Assembly (NCBI GenBank): GCA_036269135.1
Contig: DATASQ010000053.1
Location: 124,001-188,000 of the forward strand
Length of the DNA: 64,000 nt
From: Palsa-343 sp036269135
GTDB lineage: Bacteria; Acidobacteriota; Terriglobia; Terriglobales; Acidobacteriaceae
Direction: 5' to 3'
A program made the position numbers and the translations under genes. Positions 24,926-33,209 of this stretch are shown piece after piece; position 1 is the stretch's first letter, and every line of letters starts with the position of its first letter. The notes under the pieces were generated by a model. It saw only the letters and a list, made by a program, of their open reading frames with translations, was not told the origin of the DNA and did no database searches.

Positions 24926-25594
24926 ATGACTTCAACAATCGTCACCGCTTTTGACGACACCGCTTCCGATCCGCCCGTCCGCGGTTTCCTCCATCGCCCC
25001 GAGCCCTCCGGCCCCGACTCTGGGACCGGCCTTGTCCTCACCCACGGCGCCGGAGCCAACTGCCAGAGCCCGCTCCTCGTCGCCCTCGCCGAAGCTTTCT
25101 GCAAGTCCGGCTTCACCGTCCTCCGCTGCGACCTGCCCTTCCGCCAGCTTCGTCCTCACGGACCGCCCCACAACAGCGCCACCCAGGATCAGTCCGGACT
25201 CCGCGCCGCCGTGGATGCTCTCCGCCAACTCGGCCTCTCCCGCATCGTCCTCGGTGGCCATTCCTATGGAGGACGCCAGGCCTCGATGCTTGCCGCCTCT
25301 GAACCCGGCCTCGTCGAAGCCCTGCTCCTGCTCTCCTACCCGCTCCATCCGCCGCGCCGCCCCGACCAGCTCCGCACCCAGCACTGGCCCCACCTGCAAA
25401 CTCCGGCCCTCTTCGTCCACGGCGCCCGCGACAGCTTCGGCTCCCTCGACGAAATGACCGCCGCCCTGGCCCTCATTCCCGCCCGCATGCAACTCCTTCC
25501 CGTCGAGAGCGCCGGCCATGAACTGTTGAACCCGCGCAACCGCGCCGCGCTGCCGCCCCTCATCGTTCAGGCGTTCCGGACCTTCCTCGAGTAA
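24926..25594 (+). CDS. Alpha/beta hydrolase (Tex30/KANL3-like)
   Basis: A 222-residue soluble alpha/beta-fold hydrolase. The nucleophile elbow is GGHSYGGRQ (serine near residue 113), an early GAGAN loop follows the first strand (LVLTHGAGANCQSP), the acid is probably in FVHGARDSFG and the histidine in ESAGHELL. The layout fits the Tex30/KANL3 (dienelactone hydrolase-like) branch; the substrate is unknown. ATG at 24926 is the first start after the heptamer array; no strong ribosome site is visible. Confidence 0.82.
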   Translation: MTSTIVTAFDDTASDPPVRGFLHRPEPSGPDSGTGLVLTHGAGANCQSPLLVALAEAFCKSGFTVLRCDLPFRQLRPHGPPHNSATQDQSGLRAAVDALRQLGLSRIVLGGHSYGGRQASMLAASEPGLVEALLLLSYPLHPPRRPDQLRTQHWPHLQTPALFVHGARDSFGSLDEMTAALALIPARMQLLPVESAGHELLNPRNRAALPPLIVQAFRTFLE

Positions 25595-25618
25595 GCTGCG
25601 GTTCCCCGCCGCATCCCG

Positions 25619-25624
25619 TATCCT
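25619..25624 (+). promoter_or_regulatory. -10-like hexamer TATCCT of trpE
   Basis: TATCCT ends 7 bases before the trpE ATG at 25632, with no ribosome site between. It fits a leaderless transcript. Confidence 0.45.
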
Positions 25625-25631
25625 GAACCCA

Positions 25632-27152
25632 ATGCGGCCGTCCCATCCCGATCGCTCTCACTTCCTGCGCCTCGCTCGCCACCACACGCTCGTTCCCCTC
25701 TACCGCACGCTCACCGCCGACCTCGAAACGCCGGTCTCCGCCTTTCTGCGACTGGCCGCCGCCGAGCCCGAATGCTTCCTCCTCGAATCCGTAGAGGGCG
25801 GCGAACACCTCGGCCGCTATACCTACATCGGCATCCGCCCCAGCCGCCGCATCGTCTCCCACGGCAGCGATATCGAGATCACCGAGCATGGACGCACCCG
25901 CCGCGTCACCGGCGACGTCTTCGTCCTCCTCCGCGAAGCGCTCCAGGGCCACTCCCCCGCGCGCATTCCCGGCCTGCCGCCCTTCACCGCCGGCGCCGTC
26001 GGCTTCCTCACCTACGACGTCGTCCGCCAGATCGAGCGCCTGCCCAACTCCACCCAGGACGACCTCGCCCTCCCCGACGCCTGCCTGATGTTCTTCGACG
26101 AGGTCCTCGCCTTCGACCACGTCAAGAAGGAAATCCTCCTCATCGTCACCGCCGACCTCCGCCGCCATAAGCCGCAGGCCGCCTACGCCGACGCCCTCAA
26201 GCGCCTCGACCGCCTCGAACGGCGTCTCGCTCAACCACTTCCGAAGCTCACAGCGAAAAAGCCCTCCGGCAAGCTCCGCCTCACCGCCCGCACGAAGAAG
26301 GCGGCCTTCATGAAACGCGTCGAGCAGGCGAAAGAATACATCGCCGCCGGCGACATCTTCCAGGTCGTCGTCTCGCAGCGTCTCGATCTCGAGCCCGGCG
26401 TCGATCCCTTCTCCGTCTACCGCGCCCTGCGCATCGTCAATCCGTCCCCGTACATGTATTTCCTCCGCTTCGGGCGAAAAAAATCCGGCGCAAAGCCCGC
26501 CCGCGGCAAAGTTCCCGAGGAAACCACCCACATCGTCGGCTCTTCGCCCGAACTGCTCGTCCGCGTCGAAGGCCGCAGGATCGAATACCGCCCCATCGCC
26601 GGAACCCGCCCCCGCGGCGCCACTGAAACCGCCGACCTGGCCGCCGAGCAGGAGATGCTCCACGACGAGAAAGAGCGCGCCGAGCACGTGATGCTCGTCG
26701 ACCTCGGCCGCAACGACGTGGGCCGGGTCAGCCAATATGGCACCGTCACGGTGACTAATTTAATGCACGTCGAGCGCTACTCGCACGTCATGCACCTGGT
26801 CAGCAACATTGAAGGCAAGCTGAACCCTGAACTCTCTGCCATCGATGCGCTGCGCTCCTGTTTTCCCGCCGGAACCCTCTCCGGCGCGCCCAAAATTCGC
26901 GCCATGGAGATCATCGAGGAGTTGGAGCCAACCCGCCGCGGCATCTACGGCGGCACCGTGCTCTATGCCGACTACTCCGGCAACCTGACCAGCTGCATCG
27001 CCATCCGCACCCTGCTCGTCGAAGGCAAACAGGGATTCATCCAGGCCGGCGCCGGCATCGTCGCCGACTCCATCCCCGAGAACGAATACGAAGAGAGCCT
27101 GAACAAAGCCAGAGCCGTGGTGCGCGCCGTCGAAAGGGCGAGAGAAGGCTAA
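25632..27152 (+). CDS. trpE: Anthranilate synthase component I
   Basis: A 506-residue chorismate-using enzyme that, with the TrpG glutaminase, makes anthranilate for tryptophan. The N-terminal domain contains the feedback site region LLESVEGGEHLGRYTYIG; the C-terminal chorismate-binding domain has the motifs YIAAGDIFQVVVSQR, PSPYMYFL, IAGTRPRG, DLGRNDVGRV, FPAGTLSGAPKIRAME and GAGIVADSIPENEYEE, all intact. The N-terminal feedback elements and the context of trpG about 1.5 kb downstream favour TrpE over PabB. trpG is on the same strand but separated by an HExxH membrane protein and a minus-strand pseudogene, so the two are not one operon. A TATCCT hexamer lies directly before the ATG. Confidence 0.95.
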   Translation: MRPSHPDRSHFLRLARHHTLVPLYRTLTADLETPVSAFLRLAAAEPECFLLESVEGGEHLGRYTYIGIRPSRRIVSHGSDIEITEHGRTRRVTGDVFVLLREALQGHSPARIPGLPPFTAGAVGFLTYDVVRQIERLPNSTQDDLALPDACLMFFDEVLAFDHVKKEILLIVTADLRRHKPQAAYADALKRLDRLERRLAQPLPKLTAKKPSGKLRLTARTKKAAFMKRVEQAKEYIAAGDIFQVVVSQRLDLEPGVDPFSVYRALRIVNPSPYMYFLRFGRKKSGAKPARGKVPEETTHIVGSSPELLVRVEGRRIEYRPIAGTRPRGATETADLAAEQEMLHDEKERAEHVMLVDLGRNDVGRVSQYGTVTVTNLMHVERYSHVMHLVSNIEGKLNPELSAIDALRSCFPAGTLSGAPKIRAMEIIEELEPTRRGIYGGTVLYADYSGNLTSCIAIRTLLVEGKQGFIQAGAGIVADSIPENEYEESLNKARAVVRAVERAREG

Positions 27153-27184
27153 GGCCAAATCCATATTCAGGATCCAGGAGACCG

Positions 27185-27991
27185 GTGAGTCGACAAAGGA
27201 ATGAAGAGGCGAGTTGGCCGAGGTTGCTGGCCCTTCTTGCCCTCCAGTTATGGGCGGCGCATGCAGTCGCGTTCTTCGCTCATGAGTACGCGCATTCGTT
27301 TACCGCATGGATCCTGGGCTGGAAAAGCAACCCGCTTGCGCTGAACTACGCCCATCCCACCTTCGTCGTCTTTCTGATGCAACTCGGGATCAATCAAAAC
27401 GTTAACGAGGCGCCGATCTTCGCGAGCGGGCACGGGGCCCAGGCTGCTTCCATCGCGGCCGCCGGCGTAGTACTGGGAAACGCCCTGATCACCTACCCGC
27501 TGAGCCGCCTGGGCTATGCGAATGCCAGACAACGCGGCTCTCGCGGATGGGCCATGTTCGCCTACTGGCTGACGGTCGCCAGCGTTGGCAACTTCATCGA
27601 CTACGTTCCGATCAGAACCTTTACCACGGAAGGCGATATGGGATCGGTTCAGCGTGGATTCGGCTGGTCCCCGTGGACCCTTATCCTGGTCTTCGGCATT
27701 CCAACGCTCGTTGCCCTCATCTATTTCTTCGCGCGCATTCAGCCGAATACTCTCGCGTGGCAGTACCCGGCATCACCGTGGGAACGAGCGTTCCTTGCTG
27801 CTGTCACCGCCTTTATTATCTTCGGCTTTTATGGTGCCGCAGGATTGCTGGAAGGCGGCCCTACATCGCACAAGCTGTCCGTTGTGTCGCTCTCCCTTCT
27901 GTTTCCGCTAGTGGCTCTCGCAGGCGGAACCATGGCCTGGCTGGGCATTAGCCCATGGCCTTCGCAGCTTCCGCGATCCAGGCTGAATTGA
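27185..27991 (+). CDS. Polytopic membrane protein with HEYAH (M50-like) motif
   Basis: A 268-residue inner-membrane protein with about six hydrophobic helices. The first helix ends in FFAHEYAHSFTAWILGW, so an HExxH zinc-site motif (H33, E34, H37) lies at its membrane edge, as in site-2-protease (M50) enzymes. A second metal ligand would be expected later; GNFIDYVPIRTF (Asp near 139) is the best candidate for the NxxPxxxxDG-type motif but is degenerate. It may be a membrane protease or a non-peptidase relative. GTG at 27185 has AGGAG 5 bases before it. It sits downstream of trpE with a 32-base gap, so they may be co-transcribed. Confidence 0.65.
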   Translation: MSRQRNEEASWPRLLALLALQLWAAHAVAFFAHEYAHSFTAWILGWKSNPLALNYAHPTFVVFLMQLGINQNVNEAPIFASGHGAQAASIAAAGVVLGNALITYPLSRLGYANARQRGSRGWAMFAYWLTVASVGNFIDYVPIRTFTTEGDMGSVQRGFGWSPWTLILVFGIPTLVALIYFFARIQPNTLAWQYPASPWERAFLAAVTAFIIFGFYGAAGLLEGGPTSHKLSVVSLSLLFPLVALAGGTMAWLGISPWPSQLPRSRLN

Positions 27992-28047
27992 CCCGAACGG
28001 AGAACGCAGGCACCCCAAACCGGCTTTGTCTGCGCCCTGCGCCAGCC

Positions 28048-28561
28048 TTATTTCGTGATCCGCTCCGCCGACCCCGCCACATTCAGAGCACAGTTGCTGT
28101 GGCCGATGGCGCTCCAGACCGTCCCATTGTCAAAGGTCACCTGATCCAGCGACACGCGCGTCACCCCATAGGCGACCATCTTCTCTGGCAGACGAATCTC
28201 GCGCAACTGCTCAGAGGTCTTGTCCGGGGAGTCCGCTCCCGAAAACGTCAGGTGCAGCTCGAACGCGCTCGCGTCCAGCTGGTATTTATTGGTCTTGCCC
28301 GTGAACCCCGCCGTGATGCTGACCGACCGGATCGCCTTCCCGCTCGGGTTCTCGAAGCCCAGCGCCAGGTTCGGCTCGGTCACCTTTTCTGCGACGGCGG
28401 CGGGCATGTAGGTCGCCGGCCAGTCCAGATGCGCCTGAGTCAGCACGACGGGACAGCCCGTTTGGTCGGGCGACGCCCCCGGCCTGGGCGGACGGCGCGT
28501 CCTGCGCGAATCCAGCCGTCGAAACAGCCAGCAGAAGGGCAGCGGAGAGAAGGAGCTTCAT
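28048..28561 (-). pseudogene. Frameshifted secreted protein, unknown
   Basis: The gene starts at ATG 28561 (GGAGGT upstream) with a clear signal peptide (KLLLSAALLLAVSTAGFAQ), but that frame loses protein-like sequence after about 30 codons. From about 28480 a frame one base away carries the rest: CPVVLTQAHLDWPATYMP, ending ALNVAGSAERITK at 28048. The shift falls at a C5 tract on the plus strand (28476-28480, G5 on the coding strand). Removing one base would give one product of about 170 residues. This could be a sequencing error, a phase-variable tract or a real pseudogene. The mature part is rich in beta-strand patterns; function unknown. Confidence 0.78.
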
Positions 28562-28666
28562 CCCAGGAACCTCCGACGCGACGAGCCAGGCACCGCCCGC
28601 GGCGAAAACGCGCAAAACCTCGACCTCCCCGAAAGCCTCCCTAACCTCCGCCTGAGCACCCGGCGC

Positions 28667-28672
28667 TACACT
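28667..28672 (+). promoter_or_regulatory. -10-like hexamer TACACT of trpG
   Basis: TACACT ends 8 bases before the trpG ATG at 28681; no ribosome site is present, so a leaderless start is likely. Confidence 0.45.
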
Positions 28673-28680
28673 CAAAGCAG

Positions 28681-29247
28681 ATGATTTTTGTCCTCGACAA
28701 CTACGACTCCTTCACCTTCAACCTCGTCCAGTACATGGGCGAGCTGGGCGCCGACGTCGTCGTCCGCCGCAACGACGAGCTGACGCCCGAGCAGGTAGAA
28801 GCCCTGCATCCCGAGCGCATCGTCCTCTCGCCCGGACCCTGCACGCCCCAGGAGGCGGGCATCTCCATCGACCTCATCCGCCACATGGCCGGCAAAGTCC
28901 CCATTCTCGGCGTCTGCCTCGGCCACCAGGCCATCGGCGCGGCCTTCGGCGGCAACGTCGTCCGCGCGCCGAAGCTGATGCACGGCAAAACCAGCCCCGT
29001 CGAGCACGATGGCAAAACCATCTTCGCCGGCATCGCCTCGCCCATGACCTGCACCCGTTATCACTCCCTGATCGTCGAAGAGAAAGGCCTGCCCGCGGAT
29101 CTCGAAATCTCCGCGCGCACCGCTGACGGGACCATCATGGGGCTGCGTCATCGCCGGATGCCCGTCGAAGGCGTGCAGTTCCATCCGGAAAGCGTGCTCA
29201 CCGAGGACGGCAAGACGCTGATCCGGAACTTTCTCCAGTTGCAATGA
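28681..29247 (+). CDS. trpG: Anthranilate synthase component II (glutamine amidotransferase)
   Basis: A 188-residue class I glutamine amidotransferase that supplies ammonia to TrpE. The opening LDNYDSFTFNLVQY, oxyanion strand SPGPCTP, nucleophile C79 (GVCLGHQ) and the His-Glu pair (QFHPESVLT, about residues 167-171) complete the triad. The TrpE neighbour favours anthranilate over para-aminobenzoate synthesis, though such subunits can serve both. Its stop overlaps the start of the next gene as ATGA, so the two are likely coupled. The promoter hexamer TACACT lies 8 bases upstream. Confidence 0.95.
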   Translation: MIFVLDNYDSFTFNLVQYMGELGADVVVRRNDELTPEQVEALHPERIVLSPGPCTPQEAGISIDLIRHMAGKVPILGVCLGHQAIGAAFGGNVVRAPKLMHGKTSPVEHDGKTIFAGIASPMTCTRYHSLIVEEKGLPADLEISARTADGTIMGLRHRRMPVEGVQFHPESVLTEDGKTLIRNFLQLQ

Positions 29248-30230
29248 CCTTTCGTCGCACCGCCGGCCTCGCCGCTCTCGTGCCGCTCGCCTGCGGTCTT
29301 GCCGCCGCCCAGCAGGTTCCGGCGCCCGCCCCCGCCCGCGTCGAGTCGATCGCCACAGTCCCCATTGAAGGCGTCGCGCTTTCCGGTTCCTTATCCGTCG
29401 AGAACGGCCGCGCCACCATCGGCAACAACGGCACCATCACCGCGGGAGACAAAACGGCCAACGTCACCCTGACCCGTGGCGGCAATCTGAATGTCTGCGC
29501 CTCCACCAAAATTCACCTCTCCACCGACAACACCACCCCCGGCGGCGCGCTCATGATCGCCATCGACCGCGGCGCCATCGAGGCGCATTACACCCCGGGG
29601 CAATATTCTGACGTGCTGCTCACGCCCGACCTGCGCATCCTCATCTCGCCGCCCGGCCAGGCCGACATCAGCCTGCGCGTGAACAACCAGGGCGACACCT
29701 GCCTCGACAATCACGGCGCGAATGCGCCCTACGTGCTGGCCAGCAGCCTCTTTGACGGCGGCGCCTATCGCGTGCAGCCCAACCAGCGCGTGCTCTTCGA
29801 ACATGGCAGCCTGCACGCGGTGGTCGACAACGAGCAGGAGCCGTGTGGCTGTCCGCCAGCGCAGCCGCTCTCGGTCGCCAGCGAAGGCGTTCACGGCAAA
29901 ACCCCGGCGAAACCCGGTGAGACCGTTGCCAAAAACAAGGCCGAAGCCGAGAATCCCTTCCCGATGGCCGAAAGCGAGGGATTGAAGCCGGCCCCGGCCA
30001 CACCCACCACGCCCATCGTTCCCGTGGGCGAAGCGCACGCCCAGGTAGAGGCGCCCCTGACCTTCAACAGCAGTCAGCCGATCCTGCCCGATATGCCGGA
30101 GCGTCCTGTGTCGGCGAACACGCCTTCCACGGCCAGGCCCCGGCCCGTGGCAACCGAACCGGCAAAGCCACACCACCCTGGCTTCTTCGGCCACATCGGC
30201 CACTTCTTCAAGCGGATGTTCGGCGGGTAG
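29244..30230 (+). CDS. Secreted FecR-like acidobacterial protein
   Basis: A 328-residue exported protein with a signal peptide (MTFRRTAGLAALVPLACG to AAAQQ). The central part (VENGRATIGNNGTITAG, CASTKIHLSTDN, AIDRGAIEAHYTP, QPNQRVLFEHG) has a beta-rich FecR-like pattern, with paired cysteines in CGCPP. The C-terminal third is Pro/Ala/Glu-rich and ends with a basic, aromatic stretch (HHPGFFGHIGHFFKRMFGG) that may insert into or touch a membrane. It overlaps trpG by four bases. Function unknown. Confidence 0.7.
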   Translation: MTFRRTAGLAALVPLACGLAAAQQVPAPAPARVESIATVPIEGVALSGSLSVENGRATIGNNGTITAGDKTANVTLTRGGNLNVCASTKIHLSTDNTTPGGALMIAIDRGAIEAHYTPGQYSDVLLTPDLRILISPPGQADISLRVNNQGDTCLDNHGANAPYVLASSLFDGGAYRVQPNQRVLFEHGSLHAVVDNEQEPCGCPPAQPLSVASEGVHGKTPAKPGETVAKNKAEAENPFPMAESEGLKPAPATPTTPIVPVGEAHAQVEAPLTFNSSQPILPDMPERPVSANTPSTARPRPVATEPAKPHHPGFFGHIGHFFKRMFGG

Positions 30231-30492
30231 TACGCTCCGCGCCGCTCGCGGCAGCCGTCCCCGAAACGCAGGGCCGCCTCATGTTGACAGCGTCCCTGCC
30301 ATTCCCTAGAGTGGCTCTACTCATCCGAGTCGGCCCTGCAGCAACATCCTCGCGGAAGTTATCGGCAGCCAAATCCTCTCGTGCGCGCGATCCCCGGCCA
30401 CTTCCCCTCGCGCTCCGTTCCCGGCTGTCTCCCCACCAACGAACCCGCGTCGATGCCCCCGGGAATGTCTGAAAAATCAAGGAGAGTGGCTC

Positions 30493-31275
30493 GTGGCAAC
30501 CGCATCGGCTGTGGGGAGACCCCGCTCAACGTGGCATGCACGCGCAACCTGGAGCGCGCGCGACGACAGAAGGGCCTTCATCGTCTGGCTGGCTCTGCTC
30601 TGGACTGGAATCCTCGCCGGTTTCGGCGTCGACTTTTCCCGATTCCTTCATGAAGCGCCGCCGGAGCCCGGAGTTGTCGATCTCCACGCCGTCGTCTTCA
30701 CGGTCTGGATGCTCCTGCTCACCACCCAGGTCCTCCTTGTCGTCGGCGATCGCGTCGCCCTGCACCGCAGGCTGGGATGGTTCGCCGCCGGCTGGGCCTG
30801 CCTCATGGCTGTCATGGGACCGTGGGCCGCCTTCGCTTCCCAGACGCTCGTCATCGGCGGACCCGAATACGATCCCGCCTTTCTCGCCATCCAGCTGGGC
30901 GGCATCACCGAGTTCCTCATCCTCCTCGCCTGGGGCATTTCGCTTCGCAGGAATCCCGCCGCCCACAAGCGCATCATGATTCTCTCCACGGTCGCCCTCG
31001 TGGACGCCGGATTCAACCGCTTTGCCGAGTGGGTCTGGCCCACCGTGCCCGCGTCGCCGCTCGTCTGGTACGTCTGGGCCTTCTACGGCAATGTCCTGAT
31101 CGTCGCCGCCATGGCCTCCTGGGACTGGTGGCGCGGCCGCCTCATGAAACAGTTCGCTGTCGGCGCGGTGTTCCTTCTCGCCGCCGAGGGCCTCGAAGAT
31201 CTCCTCTACCACTGGGCTCCCTGGAAGGCCTTCACCACCAGCATGATCGCCGCCTGGGCCCGCCACTTCCGGTAG
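30493..31275 (+). CDS. Polytopic membrane protein, unknown
   Basis: A 260-residue membrane protein with about seven hydrophobic helices. Features include LHAVVFTVWMLLLTTQVLLV, HRRLGWFAAGW (a histidine-arginine pattern seen in heme or quinone membrane proteins), AHKRIMILSTVALVDAGFNR and a C-terminal YHWAPWKAF. Relatives in Acidobacteria are annotated as hypothetical. GTG at 30493 is chosen because AAGGAG lies 8 bases upstream. The 262-base upstream gap shows no clear structure. Confidence 0.7.
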   Translation: MATASAVGRPRSTWHARATWSARDDRRAFIVWLALLWTGILAGFGVDFSRFLHEAPPEPGVVDLHAVVFTVWMLLLTTQVLLVVGDRVALHRRLGWFAAGWACLMAVMGPWAAFASQTLVIGGPEYDPAFLAIQLGGITEFLILLAWGISLRRNPAAHKRIMILSTVALVDAGFNRFAEWVWPTVPASPLVWYVWAFYGNVLIVAAMASWDWWRGRLMKQFAVGAVFLLAAEGLEDLLYHWAPWKAFTTSMIAAWARHFR

Positions 31276-31479
31276 CGCTCGGAGAGCGTTGCCTTACGGG
31301 CCACGGCGAGCCGTTGGGTCCGCCCTCCTCCCGCCTGCGCTAAAATCGAAGGGCCGGAGTCTGTTTCTGCGCGGACCCATCGCGGTCCGCCACCGGGTGC
31401 CCCATCCTTGTCGCCGGCGTCGCGACAGGCTGGGTTCTCGCAATCTCTCCGCATCTATCTTCTGCAAGGAGCCTTACCC

Positions 31480-32040
31480 ATGGCGATTCCCGCCACCCAA
31501 ATGCGTCCGGGCATGATCATCAAGCACAACAACGATCTCCACCTTGTCTTCTCCGTGGAGCACCGCACGCCCGGCAACCTGCGCGCCTTCATCCAGGCCA
31601 AGCTGCGGAACATCCGGACCGGCGCCATGTTCGTGGAGCGCTTCCGCTCCCCCGACCCCATCGAGCGCGTCATCGTCGATGAGATCCCCATGGAGTTCCT
31701 CTACAACGACGGCGACGACTACTACTTCATGAACACCGAAAACTACGAGCAGACCCACCTGAAGCGCGACACCCTGGGCGACGCGGTCGAATATCTCACC
31801 GCCAATCAGTCGATCAAGGTCTCGTTCCACGACGGCACGCCCGTCGGCATCGAGCTGCCCCAGACCGTCGAGCTGACGGTCGTCGAAACGGAACCCGGAC
31901 TGAAATCGGCAACCGCCTCCTCGGTGACCAAACCGGCGAAGACCGAAACCGGCCTCGTCGTCCAGGTGCCCCCCTTTATTAATGAAGGGGAGAAGATCCG
32001 GGTGGACACGGCAGAAGGCGCATACCTGAGCCGGGCCTAA
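31480..32040 (+). CDS. efp: Elongation factor P
   Basis: A 186-residue translation factor that frees ribosomes stalled at polyproline runs. The three-domain length is normal, with the KOW-like N-terminal domain (MRPGMIIKHNNDLHLVFSVEH), the middle domain and the C-terminal EGAYLSRA. The tip of the domain I loop, which in E. coli carries a modified lysine (PGK), reads PGN here, with asparagine at residue 33, so neither lysine nor arginine is available for the known modifications. ATG at 31480 is decided by AAGGAG at 31466-31471. A -10-like TAAAAT lies at 31341-31346, giving a leader of about 130 bases. Confidence 0.95.
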   Translation: MAIPATQMRPGMIIKHNNDLHLVFSVEHRTPGNLRAFIQAKLRNIRTGAMFVERFRSPDPIERVIVDEIPMEFLYNDGDDYYFMNTENYEQTHLKRDTLGDAVEYLTANQSIKVSFHDGTPVGIELPQTVELTVVETEPGLKSATASSVTKPAKTETGLVVQVPPFINEGEKIRVDTAEGAYLSRA

Positions 32041-32260
32041 CGGCAGGGGTGCAGTTCCTGTCGCGGATTGCCGTCCCCGCCACGTCGAACGGCCACCCCG
32101 TGACCGCAGCTTTTAGGAGTTTGTGGGAACCGCCTGAAGCCCCGAGACATGAGCAAAACAGGAATAGCTGGCGGTGAAATGAAGGGGGCGAAGAAACGGT
32201 GATGGATGTCACATCCCTAAGGACGATCATGATCGAGACTGTCTGAGCAATGCACGAAAA

Positions 32261-32278
32261 GTTCACGAACTCGTGAAC
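32261..32278. promoter_or_regulatory. 18-bp perfect dyad GTTCACGA-AC-TCGTGAAC
   Basis: Two perfect 8-base arms with a 2-base centre, 42 bases upstream of a small membrane ORF, and just before a TACACT -10-like hexamer (32287-32292). A regulator bound here would overlap the promoter, so the site looks like an operator. The regulator is unknown. Confidence 0.55.
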
Positions 32279-32320
32279 CGGCGGTGTACACTGCGGCATC
32301 CCACGAACCGAGGGTGCAAG

Positions 32321-32521
32321 GTGCCCGAAACCGAGAAGGACTCTGTTGCGGAGATGATTGCAGAGTTCCTGAGAGAAGCGGCGGTGCTGGTTTTGGTCTT
32401 CGTACCGCTGGAGTTGTACAAGCGCGGTCTATCCGTGGGATGGCTTGCTGGGATCATTGGGTTCAGCTTGGGCCTATTAGCCTTTGGGATAGTGCTTGAA
32501 AGGATCAGGCCGATATGGTGA
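32321..32521 (+). CDS. Small membrane protein, unknown
   Basis: A 66-residue protein from GTG 32321 (GAGG upstream). After a short acidic N-terminus (ETEKDSVAEMIAEFLRE) it has two hydrophobic stretches (AAVLVLVFVPLELY and GWLAGIIGFSLGLLAFGIVL) with a charged tail. Its stop lies inside the start of the next ORF (ATGGTGA), so translation is probably coupled. No family is recognised. A dyad operator candidate lies upstream. The codon use is less G/C-ending than the neighbours, so this pair may be recently acquired. Confidence 0.5.
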   Translation: MPETEKDSVAEMIAEFLREAAVLVLVFVPLELYKRGLSVGWLAGIIGFSLGLLAFGIVLERIRPIW

Positions 32522-32739
32522 CGGTGAACCAGGCTCTGACTGTGCTGGGCGTATATTTCGGTGCCCTCTTCGCCTTTGGGCTGTTTTGGACAAAGCGGGA
32601 GGCAGCAGCAAGGCGTCGCCGCCAAAAAGATGACCGGGGCTACGGCGAAGGAAGTCCGGCATCCGAAGAGCGTAGCCGAGAGAATGGTCATTACGCCGCA
32701 TACGCTGACTCGCAACCGGAGATTGCGCACCTGCACTAA
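32515..32739 (+). CDS. Small membrane protein overlapping the previous gene
   Basis: A 74-residue protein from ATG 32515, overlapping the previous gene by 7 bases. One hydrophobic helix (TVLGVYFGALFAFGLFW) is followed by a strongly charged tail (TKREAAARRRRQKDDRGYGE). The overlap and shared small size suggest a two-component membrane unit, with both controlled from the promoter near 32287. No family recognised; existence is plausible but unproved. Confidence 0.45.
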   Translation: MVTVNQALTVLGVYFGALFAFGLFWTKREAAARRRRQKDDRGYGEGSPASEERSRENGHYAAYADSQPEIAHLH

Positions 32740-33209
32740 CGCAGCGGTGGTCCGCATTGCGAAGCTGCCTGGTATCCCGTATCCCTTTCCCGGCCTTTTG
32801 TGGAAATCGTGTCAAGACCCCGGCGATGTGACAAAAGTCACTGCCCTTGATACATAACGACTTCCACGCCAAAATACCGGCCAAAAAGTGGCAGTAAATC
32901 CGCCCGGACTTGGTATTCTAAAAATAGAGGGCGAAAACGAAATTCTCCGCCCGCGAAGGCTGCCCATCCGGCAGCCTTTTCTGCTTCGGCCTCAGTGTTT
33001 CGAGGAGCGCTCACCCTGTCGCCCATGCCGCCGCCCGAACCCCGCCCCCTGAACCGGAGGGGGGATCGGAGAGGGGGATATTACCAAAGTGGCCCTGTCG
33101 AATCAGTGCTTCATCGTCACGACCCCATCGAAATTCGATCGATTGTTCCGCCCCCGCTCGCCAGGCTCCGTCGGGAACCAGGGCAGGGTGGTTCGCGTAG
33201 GGTTTGAGT
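32740..33209. other. Intergenic region with a possible small RNA
   Basis: About 470 bases without a gene. An AT-rich patch (32860-32940) precedes a GGGCG...CGCCC pairing and an intrinsic terminator at 32956-32981, so a short RNA of about 60-110 bases could be made from the plus strand. No known RNA family is recognised. Confidence 0.45.
32956..32981 (+). terminator. Intrinsic terminator
   Basis: Perfect 9-bp stem AAGGCTGCC / GGCAGCCTT (32956-32964 and 32970-32978) with loop CATCC and then TTCT. It follows the small-ORF pair by more than 200 bases, so it may end their transcript or a separate small RNA. Confidence 0.75.
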
